From the NCBI GenBank assembly GCA_036927565.1, contig JAYESD010000011.1, forward strand, positions 93,781,178 through 93,845,177: a stretch of DNA of 64,000 nucleotides, read 5' to 3'. The stretch is from Tuctoria greenei. Its lineage: Eukaryota; Streptophyta; Magnoliopsida; Poales; Poaceae. The notes below the pieces were generated by a model. It had not been told where the DNA came from, ran no database searches, and saw only the letters and a program-made list of their open reading frames with translations. Both the position numbers and the translations under genes were made by a program. Shown one piece after another: positions 55,875-64,000 of the stretch. Position 1 is the first letter of the stretch. Every line of letters starts with the position of its first letter.

Positions 55875-56421
55875 TGTTGGGAAATTGACGGTACGCTACT
55901 CTAAAAAATTGTACCACATCACCCAGGAAACATGCGAGTACAGAGATCATAGATCATTTCCACTAGATGCGCAGCAGCAGAACGTAGACGCGCGTCGGTG
56001 TAAGGGAAGTAGACGATCATATTCATCTCCTCCCTATGCTCGTCACGGCAACAACGACATGGTGTCGTATACCTTCTCCTCCTCGTTCTATTCATAGAAA
56101 TGTCATCGCATCACCGTAGTTGATCAGCGCAGCAATAGCAGCAGTGGCTCCACGGAGTCCCCATATACGGGGAGGAACGTTGTGCGCCTGGTGTGCTAGC
56201 ACCACGTGCTCGGCAAGGGTTTCAACTGAGGCCCATGAGAGGTGGCGGCTAGTGCTGTCACATGGTGGAGTAATCCACCCCTAACTCTACCTCTCGTATT
56301 TACATGCGTACTAATAGTCTTTTAGATCGCAGGTATATTAGTATCCTAATTGCTTATGATCAAATTACTAACTGATCTTAATCCGAATTGTTTTGATTAC
56401 CTCTTAGGCATATCACCAACA
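55875..56421 (-). repeat. Copia-3 5' LTR
   Basis: Same family as the LTR at 42976-43523: shared GGTA(T/C)GCTACTCTAA, CATCACCCAG(A/G)AAACATG, CACTAGATGCGCA, GTGTGCTAGCACC and GGCATATCACCAACA. Differences are spread along the length. Confidence 0.85.
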
Positions 56422-56632
56422 CTTTGGGGTTTCACATCCCCTTTCGATGGCCTTCTCGTCTGTCCTATAGGTTTGCCCAGTTTCATGGATCGATTGCACT
56501 GTTGGGGTGCAAGGGTGTATGCTTCATTTTTTTTAGTTTGATATGCTTTCCGCTTGAAAGGTCAATAAGTTCAAATCTGATGCGGGAAAGGTCAATTCTA
56601 AATATCACTAGAAATGACAGACCTATTATATA

Positions 56633-56710
56633 CTCCATCCGTTCTCAAATACATGTCATTTGTTAGTTCATTTTTAACTAACAATGACAAGTATTTGAAG
56701 ACTGGGGAAG
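56633..56710. mobile_element. Stowaway-like MITE
   Basis: A 78-base element with terminal inverted repeats CTCCATCCGTTCTCAAATAC and (other strand) CTTCCCCAGTCTTCAAATAC, flanked by TA on both sides (56631-56632, 56711-56712). The halves pair through TGTTAG...CTAACA. The CTCCxTCCGT start is typical of grass Stowaway/Tc1-mariner MITEs. Confidence 0.85.
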
Positions 56711-56759
56711 TACTCCTTTGTGGAATTTTTTTATTAATATACCTTTTAAAAAATCATTT

Positions 56760-57065
56760 ATAATAAATAATCCACGGAATATGAAATTGGCAAAAATGAC
56801 CCACCGTCGTATGTGCCTCATACGAAATTCGAATTTCGTATGAGGCACTTACAAAATGCTCATTTCTTCTATGCCATGTAGGCTGGTGTCTGCCATGGTG
56901 GAGAAAATGCCGGACACGGTGGAAGAAATGGACACGCACAAATTTTGTACGTGCCTCATACGAAGTGAACAGTATCTTCATAAGAGGCACGTACGACATT
57001 CCTATGAGCCCAGTTTTGACCCTGCTTTTAATGGATTTTACGCAAAGCTTTTTAAAAATTTCTAG
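56760..57065. repeat. Candidate MULE terminal region
   Basis: Contains GGCAAAAATGACCCACC near 56789, the 36-base perfect palindrome listed next, and a further imperfect inverted pair GTGCCTCATACGAAG...CATAAGAGGCAC (56950-56990). The interval ends in AT-rich spacer. Confidence 0.45.
56813..56848. repeat. Perfect 36-base palindrome
   Basis: The 18-base half GTGCCTCATACGAAATTC is followed immediately by its exact reverse complement. There is no loop, so it would extrude as a cruciform or act as a dimer-binding site. Confidence 0.95.
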
Positions 57066-57707
57066 ACCGATTTGCTAGGAATTTCTGATGTATAAAATAG
57101 ATAATACATTGTGAAGTTTTGAATTCAATGAACTATCTATATGTTTAGTATGTAGAAACAAGAGTAATTGTGTGTGTTATTAGGTAATACGATCACGTTT
57201 CTGCACATTTGTAAAATGTATTCAGTTTTGGTTTTTTGTTTAGAAACATTTGGAGTTATAATTGGTAGAAACATTCATAAAAGTTATTGTAATGTAAGTT
57301 TTGTTGAGTATAAAAAATAAGTTATGAATATAATTTATGGGAGTTTAATGGGAGCTTCAAATTTTTTTAAAATCATATAGCGATAACAAATGCATAGTTT
57401 GGAAAATTATACAATTAATGTATTAATTTATACAAATGCATATTAATTGACTGTAATTAATTGTACTAAAATTTAAAAGCTCGGCGGCGGTTACATCAAA
57501 TGAAATTACATAGTTCTGAAAATATGTGCATGTTGTTTGCCACTCTGCTACTACGGTACATGAGGCAAAACATACGTACACATATTTTTGGAAGAAAATA
57601 TAAAATAGATAATACAAATGGCGTGTGTACAACACACTTAACATGAGTCGATCTAATCCTAACACGCCTTAGTTGAATTAAATGCCAAGCATAGTTTACC
57701 CAAGTTG
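57066..57707. other. AT-rich sequence downstream of the last MULE gene
   Basis: Probable 3' flank of the zinc-finger/coiled-coil gene and element interior. TTAATTGTAC/AATTAATTG-type text is frequent. No coding frame, repeats or sites worth naming. Confidence 0.5.
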
Positions 57708-58360
57708 CTACTGAGTGCAATGGGGGTATTTTCCCTTACGCAAAGCATCCGAGCCAGCTTCTTTTGCGCGACGACCTCTCTCGCGCATGCATTCTCGCTC
57801 AGCCTCTCGTGCTTGTGTTGCGACGCGTTCCTCCTCTGCAGCTTTGCGATCACACTCTGCTCTCCATTGTCGAATTTCTTCTTGCCTCTTGCAACAACGC
57901 TCCTCCTGTGCAGGTCTATTCCTCCTCTCTTGCTCTATTCTTTCATCCCACTCTATTTCTTCTTTGAACTTCCAATACACATGTCGAGCCATTCTATGAA
58001 CCTCCTCGGCATCTTTTGCCGATTGTTCCTGGTCGATGTAGTTTCTGAAGTCGCAAAGAGGTGGTGGCGACTGCACAAGTTGTTGTACAAAAGATTAGAT
58101 TGTAAAAACCTGGTTGTATGGCATTCATAAAACAGAAATAATATTGCATATTACCTGTTCTCTACCACCTGGAAGAAATGGACACGTCCTGTGAGGAGGA
58201 TCGTACTCGTAGTTGTGGCACATCCAAAGCTGGCAACCATACGAGTAACCAGGTCGAAGTTCTCTTACAAACCTACAATCAGTACCGTAGAAACACATTG
58301 GAGGATGTAATCCCTCGGGGATTGGAACCTTTTCTCTATTTGTGGGTGGTGATCGTCCAT
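57708..58360 (-). pseudogene. Zinc-finger/coiled-coil passenger gene of the MULE
   Basis: Two exons. ATG at 58360 in a strong context (ACCATGG) starts DDHHPQIEK; a 1-base shift at the A-run near 58338 is then needed to reach VPIPEGLHPPMCFYGTDC. Exon 1 continues with QLWMCHNYEYDPPHRTCPF and ends GGREQ at 58155. The intron 58071-58154 has GT and AG ends and keeps frame with exon 2, which starts SPPPLCDFRNYIDQEQ. The rest is a charged helix rich in Glu, Arg and Ala (ERIEQERRNRP, AEEERVATQAREAERE), ending at 57708. From memory this resembles a recurrent grass transposon-linked family with a cysteine finger, a PPPLCDF motif and a coiled coil; one finger Cys is Tyr here. Function unknown. Confidence 0.7.
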
Positions 58361-58420
58361 GGTACTAAAGTATATGGAATGATTGTAGTGAGTGTGTGTT
58401 GAAGCTGTTATCAGGGTGAG

Positions 58421-58430
58421 TGTTATATAG
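58421..58430 (-). promoter_or_regulatory. TATA box of the zinc-finger/coiled-coil gene
   Basis: Minus-strand CTATATAACA, about 65 bases before the ATG at 58360. Confidence 0.65.
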
Positions 58431-58499
58431 ACGAACGGATGATGGTTTATGGACCTAGTGTCGGAGAAATTTCATCCCTGAGATGTATAAGTGTGAACT

Positions 58500-58700
58500 G
58501 ACATTTCAGGTGGTCTGACATGGAGCAGTGCAATTTCGTTTTTCTCTTGTACAAGATTCGCCTGACATGGAGCAGTGCAATTTCGTTTTTCTCTTGTACG
58601 AGATTCGCCTGCCACGGACCAGGTGATGTCATGGATAAGTTTCATGTGAGTTTTTGTCGTATTGTATGTAGATAAGATTTGTCTTACAATATTCGTCTGA
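58500..58700. repeat. Repeats upstream of the zinc-finger/coiled-coil gene
   Basis: Two adjacent 53-54-base units, each with CTGACATGGAGCAGTGCAAT and TTTTTCTCTTGTAC(A/G)AGATT, then a shorter relative (GATAAGATTTGTCTTAC). Related units lie at 59520-59740 before the GRF gene. Confidence 0.8.
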
Positions 58701-58861
58701 CAAGGTAGAAAGTAGTATGGCGAGTAGCAAAGTAGGAAGACGACAAAGTAATTTTAACAAACTTCTCATTCGAAACATACTTGTTATACATGAGAACCAT
58801 ACTTCTGATACATATGAAACATACTTCTGATACATGCGAAACATATTTCGCTAATTCACTA

Positions 58862-59439
58862 CTACTTGTGATGCGGACAGTTGCAAGAAATATTATTGCA
58901 AACATCGTTTTCATCCTTATCATTCGTCTGACTTGTAATAGGATAAAGTTCCATTTGTTGAAGTTCTATTTCAGCTAGTTCACCAACCAAATCTTGATTG
59001 CGATGTTGTACATGTTTAATGTACTCTCGAGTAGCCTTAATAGGTGGTGGATCAACCCAGAGTGTATATCCACAATTTTCATCATCATAGTAAGCATAAA
59101 ACCAAAAGTATTGTCATCAAAACTGCATATATGAAATATGTTTTGAAAATGATATTTAGTACTTACTCCACCAACAGGACAACGAAAGAAACGACGAACG
59201 TTGTCGTCTCCTTCGTCCATCATTTGGACAATACAATCCAGGTCACAACGACACTCAGGTCACTCTTGTTTGCTGCCATCGTATGGTTGTAGTGGATTAA
59301 ACGGGCTAAAATCACTCTTACTAAAAAGCAGGAACTCATCTAATGGTGGTTCGTACCAAGTTAGACCTCCCATCAAGTAATTTTCAGGCACTGCTCTAAA
59401 GTTTATACCTCCTTGCGTAGCATGACTTGTACTCGCCAT
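58862..59439 (-). pseudogene. GRF-type zinc-finger passenger gene of the MULE
   Basis: ATG at 59439 starts MASTSHATQGGINFRAVPEN. A Pro/Phe-rich region (EFLLFSKSDFSPFNPLQPYD) follows, then an in-frame TGA, then PECRCDLDC and RRFFRCP, the first half of a GRF-type finger. A donor GTAAGT lies at about 59166. The second half, DDENCGYTLWVDPPP, is in the next exon, completing a CxC...C...C pattern. A charged helix follows (VQHRNQDLVGELAEIELQQ), and the protein ends in a Cys/His-rich CNNISCNCPHHK with TAG at 58862-58864. GRF fingers bind nucleic acid in characterised proteins; the role here is not known. One nonsense codon and an unclear acceptor. Confidence 0.75.
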
Positions 59440-59510
59440 TGTTTAGCCTCCACGCCTACCTCGACCTCTACTTGTCATTGTTGGAAACACAAGGATGCAC
59501 GAGTAGTCGT

Positions 59511-59520
59511 ATTTATATAG
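59511..59520 (-). promoter_or_regulatory. TATA box of the GRF-finger gene
   Basis: Minus-strand CTATATAAAT about 75 bases before the ATG at 59439, a spacing like that of the neighbouring gene. Confidence 0.65.
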
Positions 59521-59740
59521 GGTGATGAGTGCAAGGTCATTCTTCTCTTGTACGAGATTTGCCTGCAATATCGTTATTCTCTTCTACGAGATTCGTCTAA
59601 CAAGTATGTATTAATATCGTGGATAAGATCCGTCTAACACGATAAAGTGCAATGTCGTTCTTTTCATGTACGAGATTCATCTGGCATGTATCTGTTGATG
59701 TCGTGGATAAAATTCGCCTAACACGATAAAGTGCATTCTC
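59521..59740. repeat. Repeats upstream of the GRF-finger gene
   Basis: Variants of CTTGTACGAGATTCGCCTG occur at about 59535, 59578 and 59668, alternating with CGTGGATAAGATCCGTCTAA (59612, 59702) and ACGATAAAGTGCAATGTCG (59639, 59719). The first and last motifs also appear at 58500-58700. Confidence 0.8.
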
Positions 59741-59818
59741 ATGATAAAAGATATAGTGCATAAAGAAAACATAACATAGTTCTTCTACAATATAACACAC
59801 ATACATGGGTACACATTT

Positions 59819-62707
59819 CTAACGTCTAACACACTTGTTGTCGAACCTACGCGTTGCGTTCACATGAGCCTGATCGTAAGACATGCGTGAAGGAGCTGCC
59901 CTCCTCCGTCGCTGCTGAACAGGTGTGGGTGTCTCGAACTGCTGTGAAGGCTGAGTCGGAATGGGAGCACCATCCCACTGCGATGCAGGAACTGTGCCCT
60001 GCTGCGGCACGCCCACCAGGTAGTCGTCAATCTAGAAAGGTGAAGCTGGAGGACTGTCGTGGTGCGTCTGCGAGCCGGAAATCGTAGTATCATAGTCTGT
60101 TATGCCCTCTCCTGCATTGGCATAAAACATATAGTTAGCAAGTTTATTGTGTCCATTATGTATTTAAGTAACATAATCATTGCACGTCATACCTGCGCCC
60201 ATGTGTGGCACATGTGTGGAGCGGGCCAGCCAGGTCCGAAGAAGGAACCCAAGAAGGTATATGTGCCGACAGGTCTGGAAAATCCCAATCAGGTACCTGT
60301 GTGGATGGGCCTGGGGGCCAGGCAACAGGTACTTGTGTGGATGGGCCTGGAGCCCAAGCTGCGGGTACCTGTGTGGACGGCCCTGGAGCCCAAGTAGGCA
60401 CCTGTGTGGATGGGCCTTGGACCCAAGCAGGTACCTGCGTGGACGGGCCTGCAACCGAAGTAGGTACCTGTGTGGAGGTCCCAGCAAAAGATATATGAAC
60501 AGAAATATTAGTTTCGTGCATATATGTCAAGTTTAATAATAATTATGTATTTGTTGTGCTGGGATGCCTAACGTTATGTGCGGTCGGAACTGTAGTGTCT
60601 TGTGCACATGATTGTGCACAAGAAGCCAACTTCAGACCCGCTTTCGCGTGGCTGTATATCCTTTGCAGCATGTGCACCATCTCTGACGAACTCATCAATA
60701 TCCCCTGCCTCAGTCGTTGTAGTCCAGCTGAGGACTCCGCAAGAACCTGACAGAACCGATTCATCTTCACAAGTGCGAAGTGATCGGTCATACAACAATT
60801 AATTAGTCATATTTAATGAAAATAACATATTAAATCGTTGCAAATGTACTTCAAAGAATTTGATCTTACTGCCATTGAAGAAGCTTCATCTCTATGACGC
60901 GGATACGTATGTCACCAAGGGTACGTGCGTCTGTCGCTCGGCTGGTGTGTGTGCGAGAACAACTCGTGTCCGAGGAAGGTACCACTGTAAGTACTCCTCG
61001 TAAACGGGTTGTCAGAATGGTCGTGTCTCCTGAACAACCTTGTGTATGGCAGTCGTCCACTGTAGGAGCCATGGATGCATGCGCTGCAGCCAAAGTCCCG
61101 GCGCGGAGGTACCCTTACGACAATACCTGGAGGACAAATAAATACATTAATATTTCAAAAATAATGTATTTAAGAGTTATTAGGGGAATTACTTACGTAT
61201 GCACTGCAGAAGGCACTATAGAATGTGGAAATACTGGAAATGCCTGGTGTAGGCCAAACTGACGCAACATTCGATGTGGTGCATACTCCTCAATGTAGAT
61301 ACCGTACACCAGCAACTTCCTTGTAAGCCAGTAATCCGAGTCTCTATAGCACAAATACGCAAGTCCCCTCGATGCTCGGCGGTCGTGCTCCTCCATATCA
61401 TACAGTGTCCAGCGCACGTCCTCGTCCGCATCTAACCGATCAAACTCCTTGACGAACCCTTGGTACACCTTGTGCATCTGCTTGTTACTCCACTCACGTT
61501 GCGTAAAGAACAAAATATGTCACAATACTATATTATTGTAATCGTGAACAATATGAGTGCACTTAACATATTATTGTACCTGTCGGCGCACCCAAAAAGT
61601 ACCCATCGTAGGGCCATCATCTGATGTCTCACTGTACTCATCACCATCGTATGGTGTAGGGTGCACTTGCGGCCGACCTATCATGAGCTGCTCGTATACC
61701 GTAGTTGCAGAAGTAGAGGACAACCAGCTAGTACTGCGTTACCTCGAGCCTTTGTGCAAGCGTCACAAAGTCCTCTGTATGTGGCCGCCAACACAGCCGA
61801 ACCCCAACTGTACTGAGGCATCTCCTGTGGTGTGGACTCTGCTATCTGTCGAGCAAATAGAATCAGGTGTCTGTCCACAGAGTCACCGTGTTTGTTGCTG
61901 AACATGATCGCACCAAACAGCCACAACAAGTATGCCTCCAACTATCTGGTAACAGTGATATCATCGACGTGTGGATGCATAGGATCCACCTACAATTTGA
62001 AAACAAAAAAGTGTAAGTTTCTTTTAAATTACATAATAACATTACAAGGTTCATGTGCATCGAAATAACACTTAAGTAATATGAAACATTACCTCGTAGT
62101 ACGTCAACCACTTCTTTGTCGGACCATGGTGCTAGTCGTTGTGAAGTGGAGAAACAGGGTCAGCCGCAAGGTGTCGTGCCACATCCTGAAACCGCGCAGA
62201 CATCTCTACGCGCCAGGTGGGTGAGTCCTCAGGAGCGCAAACAGGAGCACCTACGATAAGAAGACCCAGCAAGAAAGACACGTCCTCCAGCATGACAGTC
62301 ATCTCTCCACACGGCAAGTGAAACGTGTGGGTCTCTGGCCTCCAACGATCTATCAAAGCTGACAGCAGGGCTCTATCGAGGCTGAAACGGTACTTTCAAT
62401 CATCCCGATCATATGGCCTCCCCTCAAGCAGCCTACATATTGGAAGCAGCTCAACTGCACTCAACCTGTTTCATATCAAGAAATAAATTAAAATCTACAG
62501 AATGATAAAAACAAATTTATTTTTATATTAACAGAAGAACATACCTGGGAATCCATCTATCGTCTATCTTCCAAAACTTGGAAGGCAGCTGAGGATGAAG
62601 AACGGGCAGATCCTCACCACGCCAAAGTCGGAAAGCTCGGTGAGTTATATCAATCCGAAACTGAAGTAACTCAGGACACTGTCCTTGTTCTGCAACCATA
62701 CCTATAT
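59819..62707 (-). pseudogene. Plant-mobile-domain (PMD, MAIN-like) gene, multi-exon
   Basis: Exons on the minus strand: 62546-62707 (FRLWRGEDLPVLHPQLP, donor GTATGT), 62095-62466 (LSAVELLPICRLLEGRPYD, then LIDRWRPETHTFHLPCGEM and MLEDVSFLLGLLIVGAPV), 61580-61989 (LWLFGAIMFSNKHGDSVD), 61200-61505 (WSNKQMHKVYQGFVKEFDRL, YCYRDSDYWLTRK-like) and later exons. DRWRPETHTFHLPCGEMT and LLGL are signatures of the aminotransferase-like plant mobile domain, found in MAIN/MAIL proteins and in transposons. The C-terminus has Pro-rich repeats (60240-60485) and a basic end QQRRRRAAPSRMSYDQAH. Stops at about 62394 and 62135, plus frame changes near 61700 and 61100, disable it. Confidence 0.75.
60240..60485 (-). 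repeat. GPSTQVP peptide repeat in the PMD gene tail
   Basis: About seven units of 33-36 bases coding GPSTQVPxWxP, with variants. The DNA unit includes GGTACCTGTGTGGATGGGCC. The repeat stays in frame with the gene, unlike the opposite-strand frames across it. Confidence 0.85.
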
Positions 62708-62924
62708 ATGACATTGATAACATTAGTAGGACGAAAAACATGAAAAACGTATTCAAATGAATGATGTGGGCAACATATTCAAATAAGAGACATAACAACA
62801 TATTATCACAGTACATATGTCAATGTTCGATACAACACACTTCACTTAACATACACGTACAAATTCATAGTTCATAATAATAAGATGTTACATAATGTAG
62901 CACATCTAAATATAACGATGCACA

Positions 62925-64000
62925 TCAAATAGCATTGTCATCCCTAAACATAGTTGTGTGGCGTGCACGAGGACGCTGACCATCCTTAGGATTCCCAAAA
63001 GGTCCAACTTCGGCCACATTTGTCTTGTTTGAAATGCAATTTTTGTAAGTATGTCTAGTTTGGTTGCACTTGCTGCATGTTCCTTGAAATCTGCTAATTT
63101 CGGACTCATCCATATCATTTCTGATACGTCGAGTCTTGCGACGACCTCTTTTCTGTTTCAACCGCATGGTGTCAGGTCCTCTTGTGGTAAACGTGCCTTT
63201 GGTAGCAAACCCATATATCTTTGCATTCCAAGTACTCACAAGAACCTCTTTCTGGAAGTAGTAGGATACGTAATTACTTTGTGTTAACTTGATATATGAG
63301 CAAGCTGCAATAACATGAGAACAAGGCCTATGAAAGAGTTGTGGCTTCATACATGTGCACGTGCAATCATCCTGACGAAGAATGCACTGTTGAACAACTC
63401 TCTCACGGTAAGCACCACAACGATTCTTGTCCCAACATAGAATTTCAAACCTGTGCTCCGCAGTTCCCATAGGTCACACACGATGAAATGCGGCCTTTTG
63501 GATCTTCTTCTCCATGAACTTGCACATGTAGGGTGAATAAGCCAAATTGACATCATTCCTTACTGAAATTGCAGTATCATAGCGCTCACGAAAGTACTTG
63601 CATGTCCCATATAAAATGCCCTCGACAATAGCAACCAAAGGTAATCCTCTTAAACCACGTATCACCCAGTTGTATATTTGTATTGAATACCACTGCATTA
63701 GCATGTGTAAAATATATAAGACTAAATAAAAATTAATAGAAGTAATGTCAAATAAGGACCTCACCTCAGCTAAATTAGTTGTCATGATGCCATACCTAAC
63801 ACCATTAGTGTTGTATAACAAAGACCACTTCTCTTTCGGTTCGTGCCGAATCCAACAAGAGAAGTTTCAGCTTGATGAACCTACAGTTGGAACAGATATT
63901 TCATTAGGATTGTTTTTGCTTGTGGACGCCTCTGCTTGTGTCGTAGTCAATTCGTCTAGACGTTGCCATAGAGCAATAAACTTCCTCTCTTGATTTTGAC
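62925..64000 (-). pseudogene. mudrA-like: MULE transposase, C-terminal part (5' end outside the window)
   Basis: Catalyses cut-and-paste movement of Mutator-like elements in the nucleus. The visible part starts with FIALWQRLDELTTTQ near 63960. WIRHEPKEKWSLLYNTNG and YGIMTTNLAEV follow, then an intron (63693-63764, GTGAGG..GCAG) and YNWVIRGLRGLPLV. The SWIM zinc finger is CTCTCMKPQLFHRPCSHV-like (about 63330-63378: C, C, C, H present), and a C-terminal zinc knuckle CSKCNQTRHTYKNC (about 63040-63082) follows a basic RGRRKTRR patch. The catalytic DDE domain lies beyond the window. In-frame TGA codons at 63867-63869 and 63474-63476 inactivate this copy; otherwise the frame is continuous. Confidence 0.88.

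Larger units (their letters stand above)
42976..56421 (-). mobile_element. Copia-3, reverse-strand copia element with nested insertions
   Basis: Two LTRs of the same family in minus orientation (42976-43523 and 55875-56421) enclose leader, gag, integrase, RT and RNase H in the correct copia order on the minus strand. Flanks TTTTG (42971-42975) and CTTTG (56422-56426) match at four of five bases, a plausible decayed target duplication. The LTRs differ at roughly one base in five by eye, so the element is old or the pair is not from one insertion. CACTA-D sits in the leader and another LTR in the 3' non-coding part. Confidence 0.8.
56760..64000 (-). mobile_element. MULE (MuDR-type) with passenger genes, right end outside the window
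   Basis: Four minus-strand genes lie in series: MULE transposase C-terminus, plant-mobile-domain gene, GRF-type zinc-finger gene, and zinc-finger/coiled-coil gene. Beyond the last gene, at about 56760-57065, a hairpin-rich non-coding block looks like a transposon terminus. The opposite terminal inverted repeat and the 9-base target duplication would lie past 64000, so membership of all genes in a single element is an inference from order, orientation and shared upstream repeats. Confidence 0.65.

Noticed and set aside
57705..58130. 141-residue plus-strand frame
   Set aside because: Shadow of the charged coiled-coil exon on the minus strand, which has splice signals and frame continuity.
60180..60536. 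Plus-strand frames rich in CGWAW repeats
   Set aside because: Opposite-strand shadow of the GPSTQVP repeat in the PMD gene.

Overview
The window is a repeat-dense stretch of a plant nuclear genome, most likely a grass (Poaceae). The evidence is the element set: Sirevirus-type copia elements with C-rich LTR ends, CACTA elements with long subterminal repeat arrays, a Stowaway-like MITE, an RTE-clade LINE, and a MULE carrying plant-mobile-domain genes. Species cannot be read from the sequence. I see no intact host gene, tRNA or rRNA; every recognisable coding region belongs to a transposable element and nearly all are broken.

Layout. 1-4436: a Sirevirus-like LTR end, then a decayed copia element (Copia-1) split by a reverse gypsy-type solo LTR. 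5024-6467: a non-autonomous CACTA (CACTA-A, TSD GAG). 7976-12638: a second CACTA (CACTA-B, TSD ATC) with a transposase C-terminal fragment and a multi-exon accessory gene. 12639-16834: AT-rich repeats and two diverged LTR-like copies. 16835-19290: gypsy LTR, primer-binding site and gag remnant. 19690-35546: Copia-2, a relative of Copia-1, split by an 11.5-kb Sirevirus element (Copia-4, 23203-34736) with both LTRs and an exact 5-bp target duplication. 35547-36277: one end of a CACTA (CACTA-C), followed by an RTE LINE (36285-39697). 39705-42974: GC-rich sequence, a foldback MITE and a truncated reverse copia LTR plus leader. 42976-56421: reverse-strand Copia-3 with two LTRs, invaded by another LTR (about 44388-45775) and by CACTA-D (50514-54958), which carries a small TATA-driven gene. 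About 56760 to the window end: a large MULE on the minus strand with the transposase C-terminus, a plant-mobile-domain gene, a GRF-type zinc-finger gene and a zinc-finger/coiled-coil gene.

How it fits together. Nesting gives a relative order: Copia-2 is older than Copia-4, and Copia-3 is older than CACTA-D. The most interesting system is the MULE. Its four genes point the same way, two of them have TATA boxes 65-80 nt before the ATG, and related short repeats lie upstream of both. Second is the small CACTA-D gene, which has a clear promoter, a strong start context and a reading frame broken by only one frameshift and one nonsense codon. Coordinates of element ends with TSDs are base-exact from reading; others are approximate.
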